A stretch of DNA of 64,000 bases, taken from positions 1 through 64,000 of the forward strand of contig CAWAFH010000012.1 in NCBI GenBank assembly GCA_963781265.1, read 5' to 3'. Made by a program: the position numbers and the translations under genes. Origin of the DNA: WHSW01 sp963781265. Lineage in GTDB: Bacteria > Actinomycetota > Thermoleophilia > Solirubrobacterales > 70-9. The notes beneath the pieces were generated by a model that did no database searches, was not told the DNA's origin, and was given only the letters and a program-made list of their open reading frames with translations. Shown piece after piece: positions 52,360-61,515 of this stretch (the stretch's first letter is position 1; each line of letters starts with the position of its first letter).

Positions 52360-53700
52360 TTAGACCGACGCGCTGGTCCGCTCGTGCGCCACGCGCGGGC
52401 CATCGGTCTCGAGCGCGAACACCACGATGTCGTCCGGCTCGGAGGAGTGGCCCACCGCAGCGCGACCGGGCGCGATCGCGATTGCCGTCCCCCATGGCGC
52501 GGGGTTGCTCAGGATCTCAGCGATCACCAGGCTGTTGGCCACCACGACGCTCGAACCGATGGCGTCGGTGTAGACCTCGGCCCGCGCGCGCTCCCAGCGT
52601 CGGTCCTTGGTCGGTCGAGCGAACACCGGTACCAGGATCAGCGACACCGCGTGGGCGTGAAGGGCCGCAGCGAACGCGTGTAAGCGCGCCAGGTCCTCGC
52701 ACACCAGGATCGCCAGCCGGGCGCCACCCGCCTCCACCACGCAGACTCGCTCGCCGCGGCTGAGGTCCTCGTCGATCGGCGCGGGCAGGCGATCGGCGAG
52801 CCCCCACAACTTCAGGTCCTGCTCCGAGAAGTTGAACGGGTGGACCTTGCGCTGACGGACGAGCACCTCGCCCGTGCGCGCGTCGAGCATCACCGCTTCG
52901 TTCGTCGGCGGCGAGGAGCCGTCCACGTTGCCGCTGCCCGCCACGACGAGGCGCAGGCGGCTGGCCCCCGCGCCCTTGCGCTCCCTGAGCGCAACCTGCC
53001 AGCGCTCGAGCAGCGCGCGAGAGAGGCAGAGCTCGGGTGCGATACCGATCGCCACGTCCTGCTCATCCCACGCCTTGATCACCCTCTCCACCCGTGCCCG
53101 CGTGGGCTCGCGGTCGGCGGGATGGATCCGGTAGAAGCGCAGTCCGGAGCGCTCCTCAACCTTCCACTCCAGCTCGTCGGGCTCGCGGATCATCGGGGTG
53201 GTGGCCACGCGGAGGCCGGCTTCGCGCTCCAGCCGGGTCAGCCGGGAGCGGGCAGGCAGGGCGATGTGATCGCAGGTGCCCCAGTCGGCTGAATTGACGC
53301 GCACCACTGAGCCGAAGGCGTCGGCCAGATCGTCGGGCAGTTGGCCGCGGCGGCCCGGGCGGGCGAAGCGGGGCAGGAGGGCGCCGGGCACGGCGCCGGA
53401 GTCGAACCGGCCCGACTCCGCGTAGCGGAGCGCGTACTCGGTGAGGGCGGGCGGGGCGGCCGCGCCGAGCAGCGGATTGGCGTGAGCCAGGGCGGCGTCG
53501 AGGCCGAGCAAGACGGCGAAGGTCTGCCGCCCGCCCTCGGGCGCCCCAACCGGCTCACCGCCGAGGGCTGCCTGCTCGACCGCAGCGGCGGTGGCCGCGA
53601 CCGTCGCATCTCCCATCCAGGCCGCGCCCTCGGCGTGGACCTCGGAGGGGTCGAGCCGGTCGAACAGCTCGCAGAAGTAGTCGGCGTATTCCTCGCTCAC
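52360..53700 (-). CDS. Carbon-nitrogen hydrolase (nitrilase-fold) protein with N-terminal extension
   Basis: A 446-aa protein. The last 270 residues form a nitrilase fold; the triad is Glu in IGIAPELCLSR, Lys in VRQRKVHPFNF and Cys in LAILVCEDLARLH. The first 170 residues are extra, Ala-rich and of unknown role. GTG 53700 abuts a pair of AGTTGACA repeats with no ribosome site, so the true start might be inside. Divergent from a wHTH-TetR regulator, which may control it. Substrate unknown. Confidence 0.8.
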   Translation of the reverse strand: MSEEYADYFCELFDRLDPSEVHAEGAAWMGDATVAATAAAVEQAALGGEPVGAPEGGRQTFAVLLGLDAALAHANPLLGAAAPPALTEYALRYAESGRFDSGAVPGALLPRFARPGRRGQLPDDLADAFGSVVRVNSADWGTCDHIALPARSRLTRLEREAGLRVATTPMIREPDELEWKVEERSGLRFYRIHPADREPTRARVERVIKAWDEQDVAIGIAPELCLSRALLERWQVALRERKGAGASRLRLVVAGSGNVDGSSPPTNEAVMLDARTGEVLVRQRKVHPFNFSEQDLKLWGLADRLPAPIDEDLSRGERVCVVEAGGARLAILVCEDLARLHAFAAALHAHAVSLILVPVFARPTKDRRWERARAEVYTDAIGSSVVVANSLVIAEILSNPAPWGTAIAIAPGRAAVGHSSEPDDIVVFALETDGPRVAHERTSASV

Positions 53701-53719
53701 AGTTGACAGATAGTTGACA
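53701..53719. promoter_or_regulatory. Tandem AGTTGACA repeat, 11-bp period
   Basis: AGTTGACA occurs at 53701-53708 and 53712-53719 in the 40-bp gap between divergent genes. Each holds a perfect -35 type TTGACA, yet neither has a good -10 at 17 bp in the plus direction. A repeated operator for the neighbouring regulator is the better reading. Confidence 0.45.
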
Positions 53720-53740
53720 ATCAGCTGCTAGGATGTGCGC

Positions 53741-54892
53741 ATGGCCACACGCACCGTAAACCACGCTCGGGCCAACGCTCTGGTGTCGCGGATCGAGACG
53801 CTCGACGGGGAGCCGGCCCGCTTGGACGCCGTGGCACTCGGCCTGGTTGACGCGCTGCTCGAGGGCGACGGCGAGACGCTTGCTGGCGCTCTTGCCGCCC
53901 TCCGCGACGCTCGCGCCCGAGCCGATGGCGATGGGGAACTGGTGGGATGGCTGGACGCGGCGATCGCCTTCGCGCACTGGGGACTCGAGCGGGTGCCGTC
54001 GCGGGCCGCCGTGGCCCATGGAACGCAGGCCCATGACTTCCTGCGCGTGCTCGAAGCCTCGCCGCAGCTGGGTAGCGCAGAGCTGCGCCGTCTGCTCGAG
54101 ACCGACGAGACCCAGGTGAGCCGCACCGGCCGCCGGCTGTTGGAGAGCGGTCTCGTCACCCGGCGCAAGCTCGGCCGCCAGGTGTTCTGGCAGCTGACCC
54201 CTCGCGGCCGGCGTGCGTTCGAGGAGGCGCCCGCTCCCCGGCGATCGCCCAACTCGGGCTTCTGGCAGGAGGCGCTCCGGCGCGGCTTCGAGGCGGCGTA
54301 CGGGGACGAGCCCGGCGAGCCTCGCCGGGTCGACCCCACCCGCGAGCGGATCATCGAGTGCACGCTCGACCTGCACACCAGCCGAGGCATCCAGGCGACC
54401 ACCTGGCCGGAGATCGCCGATCGGGCGGGGGTGCCGGTCGAGACCGTGGAGGCGCTCTTCCCCACACCGGACGACTTGATCAGAAGCTGCGGCCAGCATC
54501 TGATGGAGAGCCTGCAGTTTCCGCCGGCCGACCGAGCGCCCGGAGTCTTCGCCGGCGCCTCGTCGGAGAACGAGCGGATTCGCCGGCTGGTCGAGACGTT
54601 GTTCGGCGCCTACGAGCGCGGAGCGGACGGCATTACAACCGGGCGTCGCGAGCGCAAGGACTTGCCGCTGGTGGACGAGTCGATGGAAGAGCTCGACAAC
54701 TCGTTCGACGCCCTGGTCCTCGAGGCACTTCGACCCAAGCGCCTGGACAGGTCGTCGGTCGCCGCCCTGAGAGCACTAACCGACCTCGAGGTGTGGCGAG
54801 CCCTGCGTCATCAGGGGGCCACGCCCGAGACGGCGATGGAGCAGGCGAGCGAAACGGTCGAGCGCTGGCTCGAGGCGCAACCGGCAGGCTGA
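53741..54892 (+). CDS. Two-part regulator: winged helix plus TetR-type domain
   Basis: A 383-aa regulator. Residues about 85-160 form a MarR/ArsR-like winged helix (QAHDFLRVLEASPQLGSAEL, RTGRRLLESGLVTRRKLGRQ). From about 195 a TetR-like DNA-binding domain follows (RERIIECTLDLHTSRGIQAT, then EIADRAGVPVETVEALFPTP), then an effector-type helical region. ATG 53741 is used, GTG 53735 possible. Fusion of two DNA-binding modules is unusual. It is divergent from the nitrilase-fold gene across repeated AGTTGACA sites. Confidence 0.8.
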   Translation: MATRTVNHARANALVSRIETLDGEPARLDAVALGLVDALLEGDGETLAGALAALRDARARADGDGELVGWLDAAIAFAHWGLERVPSRAAVAHGTQAHDFLRVLEASPQLGSAELRRLLETDETQVSRTGRRLLESGLVTRRKLGRQVFWQLTPRGRRAFEEAPAPRRSPNSGFWQEALRRGFEAAYGDEPGEPRRVDPTRERIIECTLDLHTSRGIQATTWPEIADRAGVPVETVEALFPTPDDLIRSCGQHLMESLQFPPADRAPGVFAGASSENERIRRLVETLFGAYERGADGITTGRRERKDLPLVDESMEELDNSFDALVLEALRPKRLDRSSVAALRALTDLEVWRALRHQGATPETAMEQASETVERWLEAQPAG

Positions 54893-54977
54893 CTGCGCGC
54901 GCGAGCGCGCCCGCCGGAGCGCAGCCGTGCCGACACCCTGAGGCTCCCGTCGATCAGGCGCCGTTGCAGCCAATAGG

Positions 54978-56972
54978 ATGCCCGGCGTGAGCGACCCGTC
55001 GGCGACCGACGAAGGCCAAGACGGTGGGGTGAGGATCGGGCGCCGCACCTTCATCGGCGGCGGCGTGGCCGCCGCCGGCGCGGTGCTGATTCCCACGACG
55101 GGCGCTGCGGCGGCCGGTTCCCGCCGGGCTGCGGCCGCCAGCCGAGCGAGCGCGTCGGCCGCCGCTCCGGGCGCTCTCTCGCAGCTGCCGTTGCGAGCGA
55201 CGTTTCCGAACCTGCCGGCCGTCCCCGTCGACGAGGCGGGGGCGCTCGACACGCTCGGCCGGCTGGAGATCCGCGCCCAGCAGCTGCTCCAGGCCAAGCA
55301 GGGCCTGACCAAGAGGCTGACGATCAACGGCGTGTCACGGCGCGCGTACGCGTTCCTGTTCGGGGGCGAGGTGCCGACGGCCCAAAGCGAGGCGAGGAGC
55401 GGGCTTGCGGAGACGATCCGCAACCGGCCGGGGGAGGCGCCGGCCGTGATCTCGGAGAACCTCGACGGGCAGGGCCCCGGCGCCGTCGGCTACTCGGCGA
55501 GCGCGGAGCCGCTGTCGCTCGAGCAGCCGGAGCAGTTCGCGATCTCGTGGACGAACTTCCCGAACGTCTACGAGACCGGGAGGCCATCCCTGCCGGAGTG
55601 GGAGTCGTCGCTGACCGACGCCGACTCCGCGAGCCGCCAGTTCTGGCCGATGATCGCCGAGCACGGCTTCGGCTACAACCTGATCATCCCGGAGCGGGTC
55701 ACCCAGGCCAGGGCCAAGGCCCTGCGGGCCGAGTTCGGCAAGGCCTGGAACGAGCGGGTGCGGTCCGCGTTGCGGGCGGGGAACCTCTTCGCCATCGACA
55801 TGAGCCGGTTCGAGGCGCTCCAGCCGCAGACCGTCAACGGCGCCCCGCGATTCACCCCGGCCACCATCACGCTGCTGACCCGCAACCCGCGGTCCAGATC
55901 CCTGACCCCGGTCGCGATCATGGTCTCCGGCTATCAGGGCGCCGGGCGGACGGTGTACGCCCGAGCGACGGCAAGCGATGGCGCGTGGCTCTACGCGCTG
56001 CAGGCGGCGAAGGCCTCGGTGACGCTGTTCGGCGTCTGGCTCGGACACGTCTACCACTGGCATCTGGTCACGGCGGCGATGCAGATGACGATGTTCAACA
56101 CCCTGCCGACCGACCATCCGATCTATCAGCTGCTGGCTCCGCAATCGCAGTTCGCGATCCCGTTCGACGACGTCCTGCTCGGGCTCTGGTCGCAGGTCGC
56201 GCCCCCGACCTCGCTCACCACCGCCAACGACTTCCTCGCCCTGGCAAACGACTACGCGGCCGGGCGCTCGTACTTCGACGACGACCCGAAGGCGACCCTC
56301 AAGCAGCTCGGGCTGCGACAGAAGGACTTCACCGCAAAGACCCCGTGGGACCGATATCCCGTCGTCCAGCGCCAGCTGCAGGTATGGGATCTCGTCGAGA
56401 CCTACGTCGCGACGTTCGTCGGCGCCACGTACGGATCCGACGCTGCGGTCGCCGCCGACCAGGCCCTGCAGACATGGCTTCAGGCTGCGGCCTCGACCGA
56501 CGCGGCCACCGGCGGCAACATCCGTGGCCTGCCGCAGACGAACACCCGGGCGACGCTCCAGAAGGTCCTCACGAGCCTGGTCTATCGGATCACGATCCAC
56601 GGGATCTCGCGCCTGAACTCGACCTCGAACCCCGCGCTCACGTTCGTCTCGAACTTCCCTCACTGCCTGCAGCGCACCGACATCCCGAGCCCGCGCGCCC
56701 GGATCTCCACCAGGCGGCTGCTCAGCTACCTGCCGAACACGGACACGATCAGCCAGGCCGTGACCTTCTACTTCACCTTCGCCTACTCGACCCCGTACGA
56801 GCCGTTGATCCCGCTCGGCGGCGTCGCCGAGGAGCTCTTCTTTGCAGGCGGGATGGGGGACAGGCGCAACCGGGCGCTGGTGGAGCTGCGCAAGGGTATG
56901 GCGGCCTTCATCAACGACTACCAGCCCGAGATGCCGCAGCGCTTTCAGTGGCCGCGGAACATCGAGACCTGA
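54978..56972 (+). CDS. Tat-exported lipoxygenase-like protein
   Basis: A 664-aa protein. A twin-arginine signal is at residues 21-45 (GRRTFIGGGVAAAG). The body resembles the lipoxygenase catalytic domain: HVYHWHLVTAAMQ has the H-x4-H iron pair, with PTDHPIYQLLAP downstream. The third ligand area reads ITIHGISRLNS instead of the usual HxxxN, and the chain ends NIET rather than in Ile. Iron binding is therefore altered or partial. Would oxygenate unsaturated fatty acids outside the cytoplasm if active. GTG or ATG choice: ATG 54978. It converges with the tetR gene at 1 nt. Confidence 0.78.
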   Translation: MPGVSDPSATDEGQDGGVRIGRRTFIGGGVAAAGAVLIPTTGAAAAGSRRAAAASRASASAAAPGALSQLPLRATFPNLPAVPVDEAGALDTLGRLEIRAQQLLQAKQGLTKRLTINGVSRRAYAFLFGGEVPTAQSEARSGLAETIRNRPGEAPAVISENLDGQGPGAVGYSASAEPLSLEQPEQFAISWTNFPNVYETGRPSLPEWESSLTDADSASRQFWPMIAEHGFGYNLIIPERVTQARAKALRAEFGKAWNERVRSALRAGNLFAIDMSRFEALQPQTVNGAPRFTPATITLLTRNPRSRSLTPVAIMVSGYQGAGRTVYARATASDGAWLYALQAAKASVTLFGVWLGHVYHWHLVTAAMQMTMFNTLPTDHPIYQLLAPQSQFAIPFDDVLLGLWSQVAPPTSLTTANDFLALANDYAAGRSYFDDDPKATLKQLGLRQKDFTAKTPWDRYPVVQRQLQVWDLVETYVATFVGATYGSDAAVAADQALQTWLQAAASTDAATGGNIRGLPQTNTRATLQKVLTSLVYRITIHGISRLNSTSNPALTFVSNFPHCLQRTDIPSPRARISTRRLLSYLPNTDTISQAVTFYFTFAYSTPYEPLIPLGGVAEELFFAGGMGDRRNRALVELRKGMAAFINDYQPEMPQRFQWPRNIET

Positions 56973-56973
56973 G

Positions 56974-57534
56974 CTAGTCGGCCGACGCGCCGGTCAAGCG
57001 CGGCAACACCTGAGTCACCATCGCGAGCAGCGTCCGCTGGATGATCACCTGCGCCTGGTCCCGGGTCGCCCGCCCGTGCACGGTCCACTCGGCCAGCGTC
57101 GCCTCGGCGGCGCCCAGGAACACCCGAAGGATCAGGCGCAGCTCGTCCGAGTCGCCGACCGCAGCCCCCTGGTTGACGAGCATCTTGTCGATCGCCTCGT
57201 CGCGGGCGCGGTCGAGGATCCGCTCGACCTCGGGATCGGAGCCGGCGGCGCCGAGCAAGGTCACCCAGGCGCCGCGATCGCGCTCGACGGCGTCGACCAG
57301 CGCCGTCGAGTTGATCGTCACGACCTCCTCGAGCGGCAGGCCCTGGAGGTCGGTCCGGATCGCCGCCGGCAGCTGCTCCGCGAGCTCGGCGAGCACTCCG
57401 AGGAAGAGCTCACGCCGCGAGCCGAAGTAGTGGTGGACCAGGCCCCGGGTGACGCCCGCCTCGCGCGCGACCGCCGCTGTCGAGGCAGCGCCGAAGCCCT
57501 CGCGGGCGAAGACCGTCCGCGCCGCCTCGAGCAC
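56974..57534 (-). CDS. TetR-family repressor
   Basis: A TetR regulator of about 186 aa or slightly more. HTH: FGAASTAAVAREAGVTRGLV then HHYFGSRRELFLGVLAEL. GTG 57534 is taken; the eight preceding in-frame codons (PPDERRAQ) look coding, so the true start may be a CTG about 24 nt earlier. Divergent from the sulfatase; a perfect TTGACG-N3-CGTCAA operator lies between. Likely represses itself and the sulfatase/GST genes. Ligand unknown. Confidence 0.87.
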   Translation of the reverse strand: MLEAARTVFAREGFGAASTAAVAREAGVTRGLVHHYFGSRRELFLGVLAELAEQLPAAIRTDLQGLPLEEVVTINSTALVDAVERDRGAWVTLLGAAGSDPEVERILDRARDEAIDKMLVNQGAAVGDSDELRLILRVFLGAAEATLAEWTVHGRATRDQAQVIIQRTLLAMVTQVLPRLTGASAD

Positions 57535-57577
57535 CTGGGCGCGGCGCTCGTCCGGAGGCAGGCGTGTTGGGGGTCTG

Positions 57578-57606
57578 TTGACGCACCGTCAATAAGATGT
57601 TACCCT
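57578..57606 (+). promoter_or_regulatory. TetR operator overlapping sulfatase promoter
   Basis: TTGACGCACCGTCAA (57578-57592) is a perfect 6-bp inverted repeat with a 3-bp centre, typical of TetR dimers. Its left arm TTGACG also serves as a -35 box; TACCCT at 57601-57606 is a -10-like box 17 bp later, 41 nt before the sulfatase GTG. TetR binding here would block RNA polymerase. Confidence 0.68.
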
Positions 57607-57646
57607 GCCGGCGTTCGAAGGCAAGGAAGTCGAAGAGGGAGTCTTT

Positions 57647-59137
57647 GTGAAGAGGAAGTCGGTCATCGGGATAGTCGTCGCGCTGCTCGCCTGCATCGTG
57701 CTCGCCCCCGGCGCGCGGGCGGCGAGTTCGCCGCCGAACGTGGTCACGATCATGACCGACGACCAGGACTTCCGGTCGATGTGGGCGATGCCGAAGACCC
57801 GCAAGCTCCTCGCCCGCCAGGGCACGACGTTCACCAACAACGTCGTCAACTTCCCGCTCTGCTGCCCTTCGCGGGCCACGTACTACACCGGCGAGTACGC
57901 CCACAACCACGGCGTCCTCTGGAACAACTGGCCCCAGGGCGGCTACTACCACTTCGACGGTTCCGAGACCCTGCCCGTCTGGATGCAGCGAGCCGGCTAC
58001 GAGACGATCCACATCGGCAAGTACCTGAACGAGTACGGGACCCGAGATCCCTACGAGGTGCCGCCGGGCTGGGACGAGTGGTGGGGCGGCGTCGATCCGA
58101 CCACCTACGACTACTACGACTTCACGCTCAACCACGACGGCAAGGCGCTGCGCTCGTTCGGCGACGGCCCGGACGGCTACTCGACCGACGTCTACGCGCG
58201 GCTCGCCGAGCGCGAGATCCGCGACGCCGCGGGCGACGACCGGCCGTTCTTCCTCAACCTTGCGCCGAACGCGCCGCATACGGTCGCGGTCGAGAGCGGG
58301 GCGACGCGGGAGGGAACCCCCGCGGTTCCGGCACCGCGCGACCTCGAGGCGGCCGCGCAGCTCGAGATGCCGATCTACCCGAACTTCAACGAGGCCGACA
58401 TGTCCGACAAGTCGGCCCTGCTGACCTTCTACCCGGAGCCGTTCTCCGACGACGTTGCCGCGTCGCTGGCCCGCCACTACCAGGGCCGGATGGGCTCGCT
58501 GTTCGCCGTCGACGACCTGGTCGCCGGGGTCCACCGGGCGCTGGTCCGAGCGGGGGTCGCCAAGAACACGGTGATCATCTTCACCTCCGACAACGGCTGG
58601 ATCCTCGGCGAGCACCGTCTCTACGACTGGGTTACCGAGGACGGCAACGCCTCCGGGGTCAAGTACGTGCCGTTCGAGGGTTCGGCGCGAGTGCCGCTGA
58701 TCATCGCCGGGCCGGGCTTCCCCGAGAACGAGAAGGTCAGCGGGGTCACCGTCAACGCGGACCTCGCGCCGACGATCATGAAGCTGGCCGGCGCCCGCGG
58801 CACGTTGCCTCGCGACGGCCGGTCGCTGCTCGGCCCGTCCCGTCATCCCGACGATCTCGACGGGCGCGCGGTGCTGATCGAGACGGCGCCGAACCCGCGC
58901 GGCGTCCCGGCCTACAAGTCGGTGCGCACCGAGCGCTACCGGCTCGACGTCCAGCAGGACGGCCAGGAGGCGCTGTACGACCTCAAGCGCGATCCGTGGG
59001 AGCTCGACAGCGTCCACGCCGACCCCCGCTACGACCAGATCCACCAGATCCTCAGCGACGCGCTGACCCGGCTGGCGACCTGCAAGGGCCGCTCCTGCCA
59101 CGTCGACGTCGGCAAGCTGCCCAAGCCCGCTCCGTAG
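57647..59137 (+). CDS. Exported sulfatase (formylglycine type)
   Basis: A 496-aa arylsulfatase-superfamily enzyme. Signal peptide 1-26 (IVVALLACIVLAPGARAA). The formylglycine site is Cys72 in FPLCCPSRATYYTG (CxPSR). Metal and catalytic residues are in MTDDQDF and FTSDNGWILGEHR. GTG 57647 has AGGGAG 5 nt upstream. The stop directly abuts the GST gene start. Substrate (sulfate ester) unknown; no formylglycine-generating enzyme gene in this window. Confidence 0.9.
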   Translation: MKRKSVIGIVVALLACIVLAPGARAASSPPNVVTIMTDDQDFRSMWAMPKTRKLLARQGTTFTNNVVNFPLCCPSRATYYTGEYAHNHGVLWNNWPQGGYYHFDGSETLPVWMQRAGYETIHIGKYLNEYGTRDPYEVPPGWDEWWGGVDPTTYDYYDFTLNHDGKALRSFGDGPDGYSTDVYARLAEREIRDAAGDDRPFFLNLAPNAPHTVAVESGATREGTPAVPAPRDLEAAAQLEMPIYPNFNEADMSDKSALLTFYPEPFSDDVAASLARHYQGRMGSLFAVDDLVAGVHRALVRAGVAKNTVIIFTSDNGWILGEHRLYDWVTEDGNASGVKYVPFEGSARVPLIIAGPGFPENEKVSGVTVNADLAPTIMKLAGARGTLPRDGRSLLGPSRHPDDLDGRAVLIETAPNPRGVPAYKSVRTERYRLDVQQDGQEALYDLKRDPWELDSVHADPRYDQIHQILSDALTRLATCKGRSCHVDVGKLPKPAP

Positions 59138-60217
59138 GTGATCGTCTACGGGGCGAAGATCTCGTACTTCACCGGGAAGTTCGAGACCTACCTGCGCTAC
59201 CGGGAGATCCCGTACGAGTACCGGGCGCTCGACTCGCGCCTGTACCGATCGGTGATCCCGAAGCGGCTCGGGGCGACCCAGTACCCGAGCGTCGAGCTCG
59301 ACGACGGACGCTGGATGAGCGACACGACGCCGATGATCGCCTGGCTCGACGAGACGCGGTCCGAACCACCCGTGATCCCGGCCGACCCCGTGCAGCGCTA
59401 TCTCTCCCTGCTCGTCGAGGACTACGCCGACGAGTGGCTGTGGCGCCCGGCGATGCACTACCGGTGGTCCCACGCCCCCGATCGCTACCTGGCGGGCACC
59501 CGCCTCGCCGAGGAGATCGTTCGGGTGCCCGGGGTGCCGCAGTCCCTGCGGCGCCGCTGGGTCTCGAGCCGCCAGGAGAAGCTGTTCGTGAGCGGCGACG
59601 GGATCGACGCCACCACGCGCGCCCACGCCGAGGGCAGCTACCTGCGGCTGCTCGACCGGCTCGAGCCGATCTTCGCCGTGCGCCCGTTCATGCTCGGCGG
59701 CCGCCCGACCGTCGCAGACATCGGGTTGATGGGCCCGTTCTGGCGCCACTTCGTCCATGACCCGACCCCGGCACGGCTGATGCAGGACCGCGCGCCCGCG
59801 GTCTATGAGTGGGCGGCGCGCACGTGGAACGCGAGCGCCGGCCGGCTCGCCTCGGAGCCGCTTGTCGACGGCGTCCCCGGCGACTGGGATCCGATCCTGC
59901 GGGAGATCGGCGAGACCCACCTCGAGGCGCTTGCCCGCAACGCGCTGGCGTACACCGCGGGCGAGGGCAAGCACGACCTGACCGTCCAGGGAACGACGTA
60001 TCGCGCCATTCCGACCAGCGCGTACCGACCCTGGTGCCTGCGCGAGCTGCAGAGGCAATTCGGCGAGTTGGCGCCGGAACCCGCGGGCCGCGTCCGCCGA
60101 TTGCTCGAGCGCAACGGCTGCTGGGAGCCCCTGTGGCGGCAGCGCGACTTCGCCTGCGACCACGATCCGGAGGGCACGGCGCCGTTTTGCCGTGCGACCC
60201 GGATGGTTCGCGACTGA
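59138..60217 (+). CDS. Glutathione S-transferase-like protein
   Basis: A 359-aa protein with an N-terminal thioredoxin-like domain (residues 1-75, YGAKISYFTGKFETYLRYRE, YPSVELDDGRWMSDT) and a helical C-terminal GST domain with ADIGLMGPFWRHF; about 130 further residues are unassigned. Starts at a GTG with no gap after the sulfatase stop, so co-translated. Actinobacteria of this group mostly lack glutathione, so another thiol may be used. Confidence 0.8.
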   Translation: MIVYGAKISYFTGKFETYLRYREIPYEYRALDSRLYRSVIPKRLGATQYPSVELDDGRWMSDTTPMIAWLDETRSEPPVIPADPVQRYLSLLVEDYADEWLWRPAMHYRWSHAPDRYLAGTRLAEEIVRVPGVPQSLRRRWVSSRQEKLFVSGDGIDATTRAHAEGSYLRLLDRLEPIFAVRPFMLGGRPTVADIGLMGPFWRHFVHDPTPARLMQDRAPAVYEWAARTWNASAGRLASEPLVDGVPGDWDPILREIGETHLEALARNALAYTAGEGKHDLTVQGTTYRAIPTSAYRPWCLRELQRQFGELAPEPAGRVRRLLERNGCWEPLWRQRDFACDHDPEGTAPFCRATRMVRD

Positions 60218-60230
60218 GCCCGGCGGGGTC

Positions 60231-61310
60231 CTAGCGCGCCGCCGGGACGACGCACAGGTCCGGCCGGTCGGTTCTGTTGAGCCCGCGGCGCAGGGAGATG
60301 AAGGCCACGGCGCCGAGGAGCAGCGGCAGGGCGAAGAGGATGACGCGGTATGCCACCACCGCCGCGGCCGCCGCGGCCGCCGGGGTTCCGTAGACGATCA
60401 GGGTGCCGATCAGGCCGCCGTCGATCCCTCCGAGTCCACCTGGCAGCGGCAGCAGCCCGCCGAGCTGACCGATCAGGTATCCGAGCAGGATGACCGTGAT
60501 CGGGGGCGAGAACCCGAACGCATGGAAGGTCGCCCAGAGGACGGCGTTGTCCCACAGCCAGTAGCCGAGCGCGCCGGCGATCACGAGCAGGTTGCGTGAG
60601 CGCACGATCTGCACTGCCTCGGCGGTGCCGCCCACCAATGCCTTGCGCGCGGCGCGCACCGCCTTTCGCATCCGTCCGGCGTCGGCGGGGACCGGGCCGC
60701 CGACGCCGGCCCTCGGCACGACGAGGACCGCGGCGATCACGAGCATGGCTCCGACCGCCGGCACGGCCGTCAACCACGGCGAGAGATCGGGGCCGACGAG
60801 GCCGAGCGCGAGCGCCGTGCCGACCACCGCCACGGCGATGAAGTTCACCGAGCTCTTGATCAGGAAGAACGCAACCGAGCGGCTGGCGATCCGCTCGGCC
60901 GGCATGCCGCCCTCGTGGAGGATCCACGCGCCGAGGGCCAGGCCGCCGGCGCCGCTGGCCGGCACGATCGAGCCGGCGGCGAGCTCCGACAGGCCGATCT
61001 CCCAGCTGGTGCGCCACGGCATGTTCTGGCAGAAGATCGGGCGGAACATCAGCACGTAGGAGACGCACGACAGCGCCTCGAACGCCACCGCGAGCGCCAC
61101 CCACCCCGGCTGTGCATCGGTGAGCAGGGCGCGTACCTCGCCGAGTCCGGGGGCGAACAGCAGGACCAGGCCCGCCACCGCGAGCAGGCCGACGATCTGG
61201 AGCGTGCGCCTCGCGAGCTTGGCTGCCCTGAACTCGTCCGGCAGCTCGAGATCCGCGGGTGCGTTGATCGGCTTGACGGTGAACGTGCGCCCGTCGGCTG
61301 TCCTGTGCAC
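60231..61310 (-). CDS. Lysylphosphatidylglycerol synthase/flippase-like membrane protein (UPF0104)
   Basis: A 359-aa membrane protein with about 8 helices. The family segments are SGAGGLALGAWILHEGGMP, LLGYLIGQLGGLLPLPGGLG and IDGGLIGTLIVYGTP. This matches the LPG synthase/AglD transmembrane domain without an aminoacyl-transfer domain, so lipid flipping is a likelier role. Convergent with the GST gene, divergent from the aminotransferase. Confidence 0.85.
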   Translation of the reverse strand: MHRTADGRTFTVKPINAPADLELPDEFRAAKLARRTLQIVGLLAVAGLVLLFAPGLGEVRALLTDAQPGWVALAVAFEALSCVSYVLMFRPIFCQNMPWRTSWEIGLSELAAGSIVPASGAGGLALGAWILHEGGMPAERIASRSVAFFLIKSSVNFIAVAVVGTALALGLVGPDLSPWLTAVPAVGAMLVIAAVLVVPRAGVGGPVPADAGRMRKAVRAARKALVGGTAEAVQIVRSRNLLVIAGALGYWLWDNAVLWATFHAFGFSPPITVILLGYLIGQLGGLLPLPGGLGGIDGGLIGTLIVYGTPAAAAAAAVVAYRVILFALPLLLGAVAFISLRRGLNRTDRPDLCVVPAAR

Positions 61311-61428
61311 GGTGGCTCCCGGGTTGGCCGGTGGCGGCTGGACCGAGGGTTCGGTCGCTGACTGGACGATATTCCGCCGCCCGCGATCGCTACCGTCAGC
61401 CCGGCGACGCCTCGGCTAGGGTGCTCGC

Positions 61429-61515
61429 ATGCGCTCCGGGCTCATCGCATGGACCGCGCAGTTGCCCTTCGGCCTCACGAGCTCGCCCGACCGGGAGCGC
61501 GTCGAGCTGCCGTGA
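61429..61515 (+). CDS. Possible 28-aa leader ORF before aminotransferase
   Basis: ATG 61429 opens a 28-codon frame (MRSGLIAWTAQLPFGL start) whose TGA overlaps GTG 61512 of the aminotransferase. TAGGG lies 7 nt before the ATG. It could couple or attenuate translation of the downstream gene. Too short for certainty; it could be chance in GC-rich DNA. Confidence 0.3.
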   Translation: MRSGLIAWTAQLPFGLTSSPDRERVELP

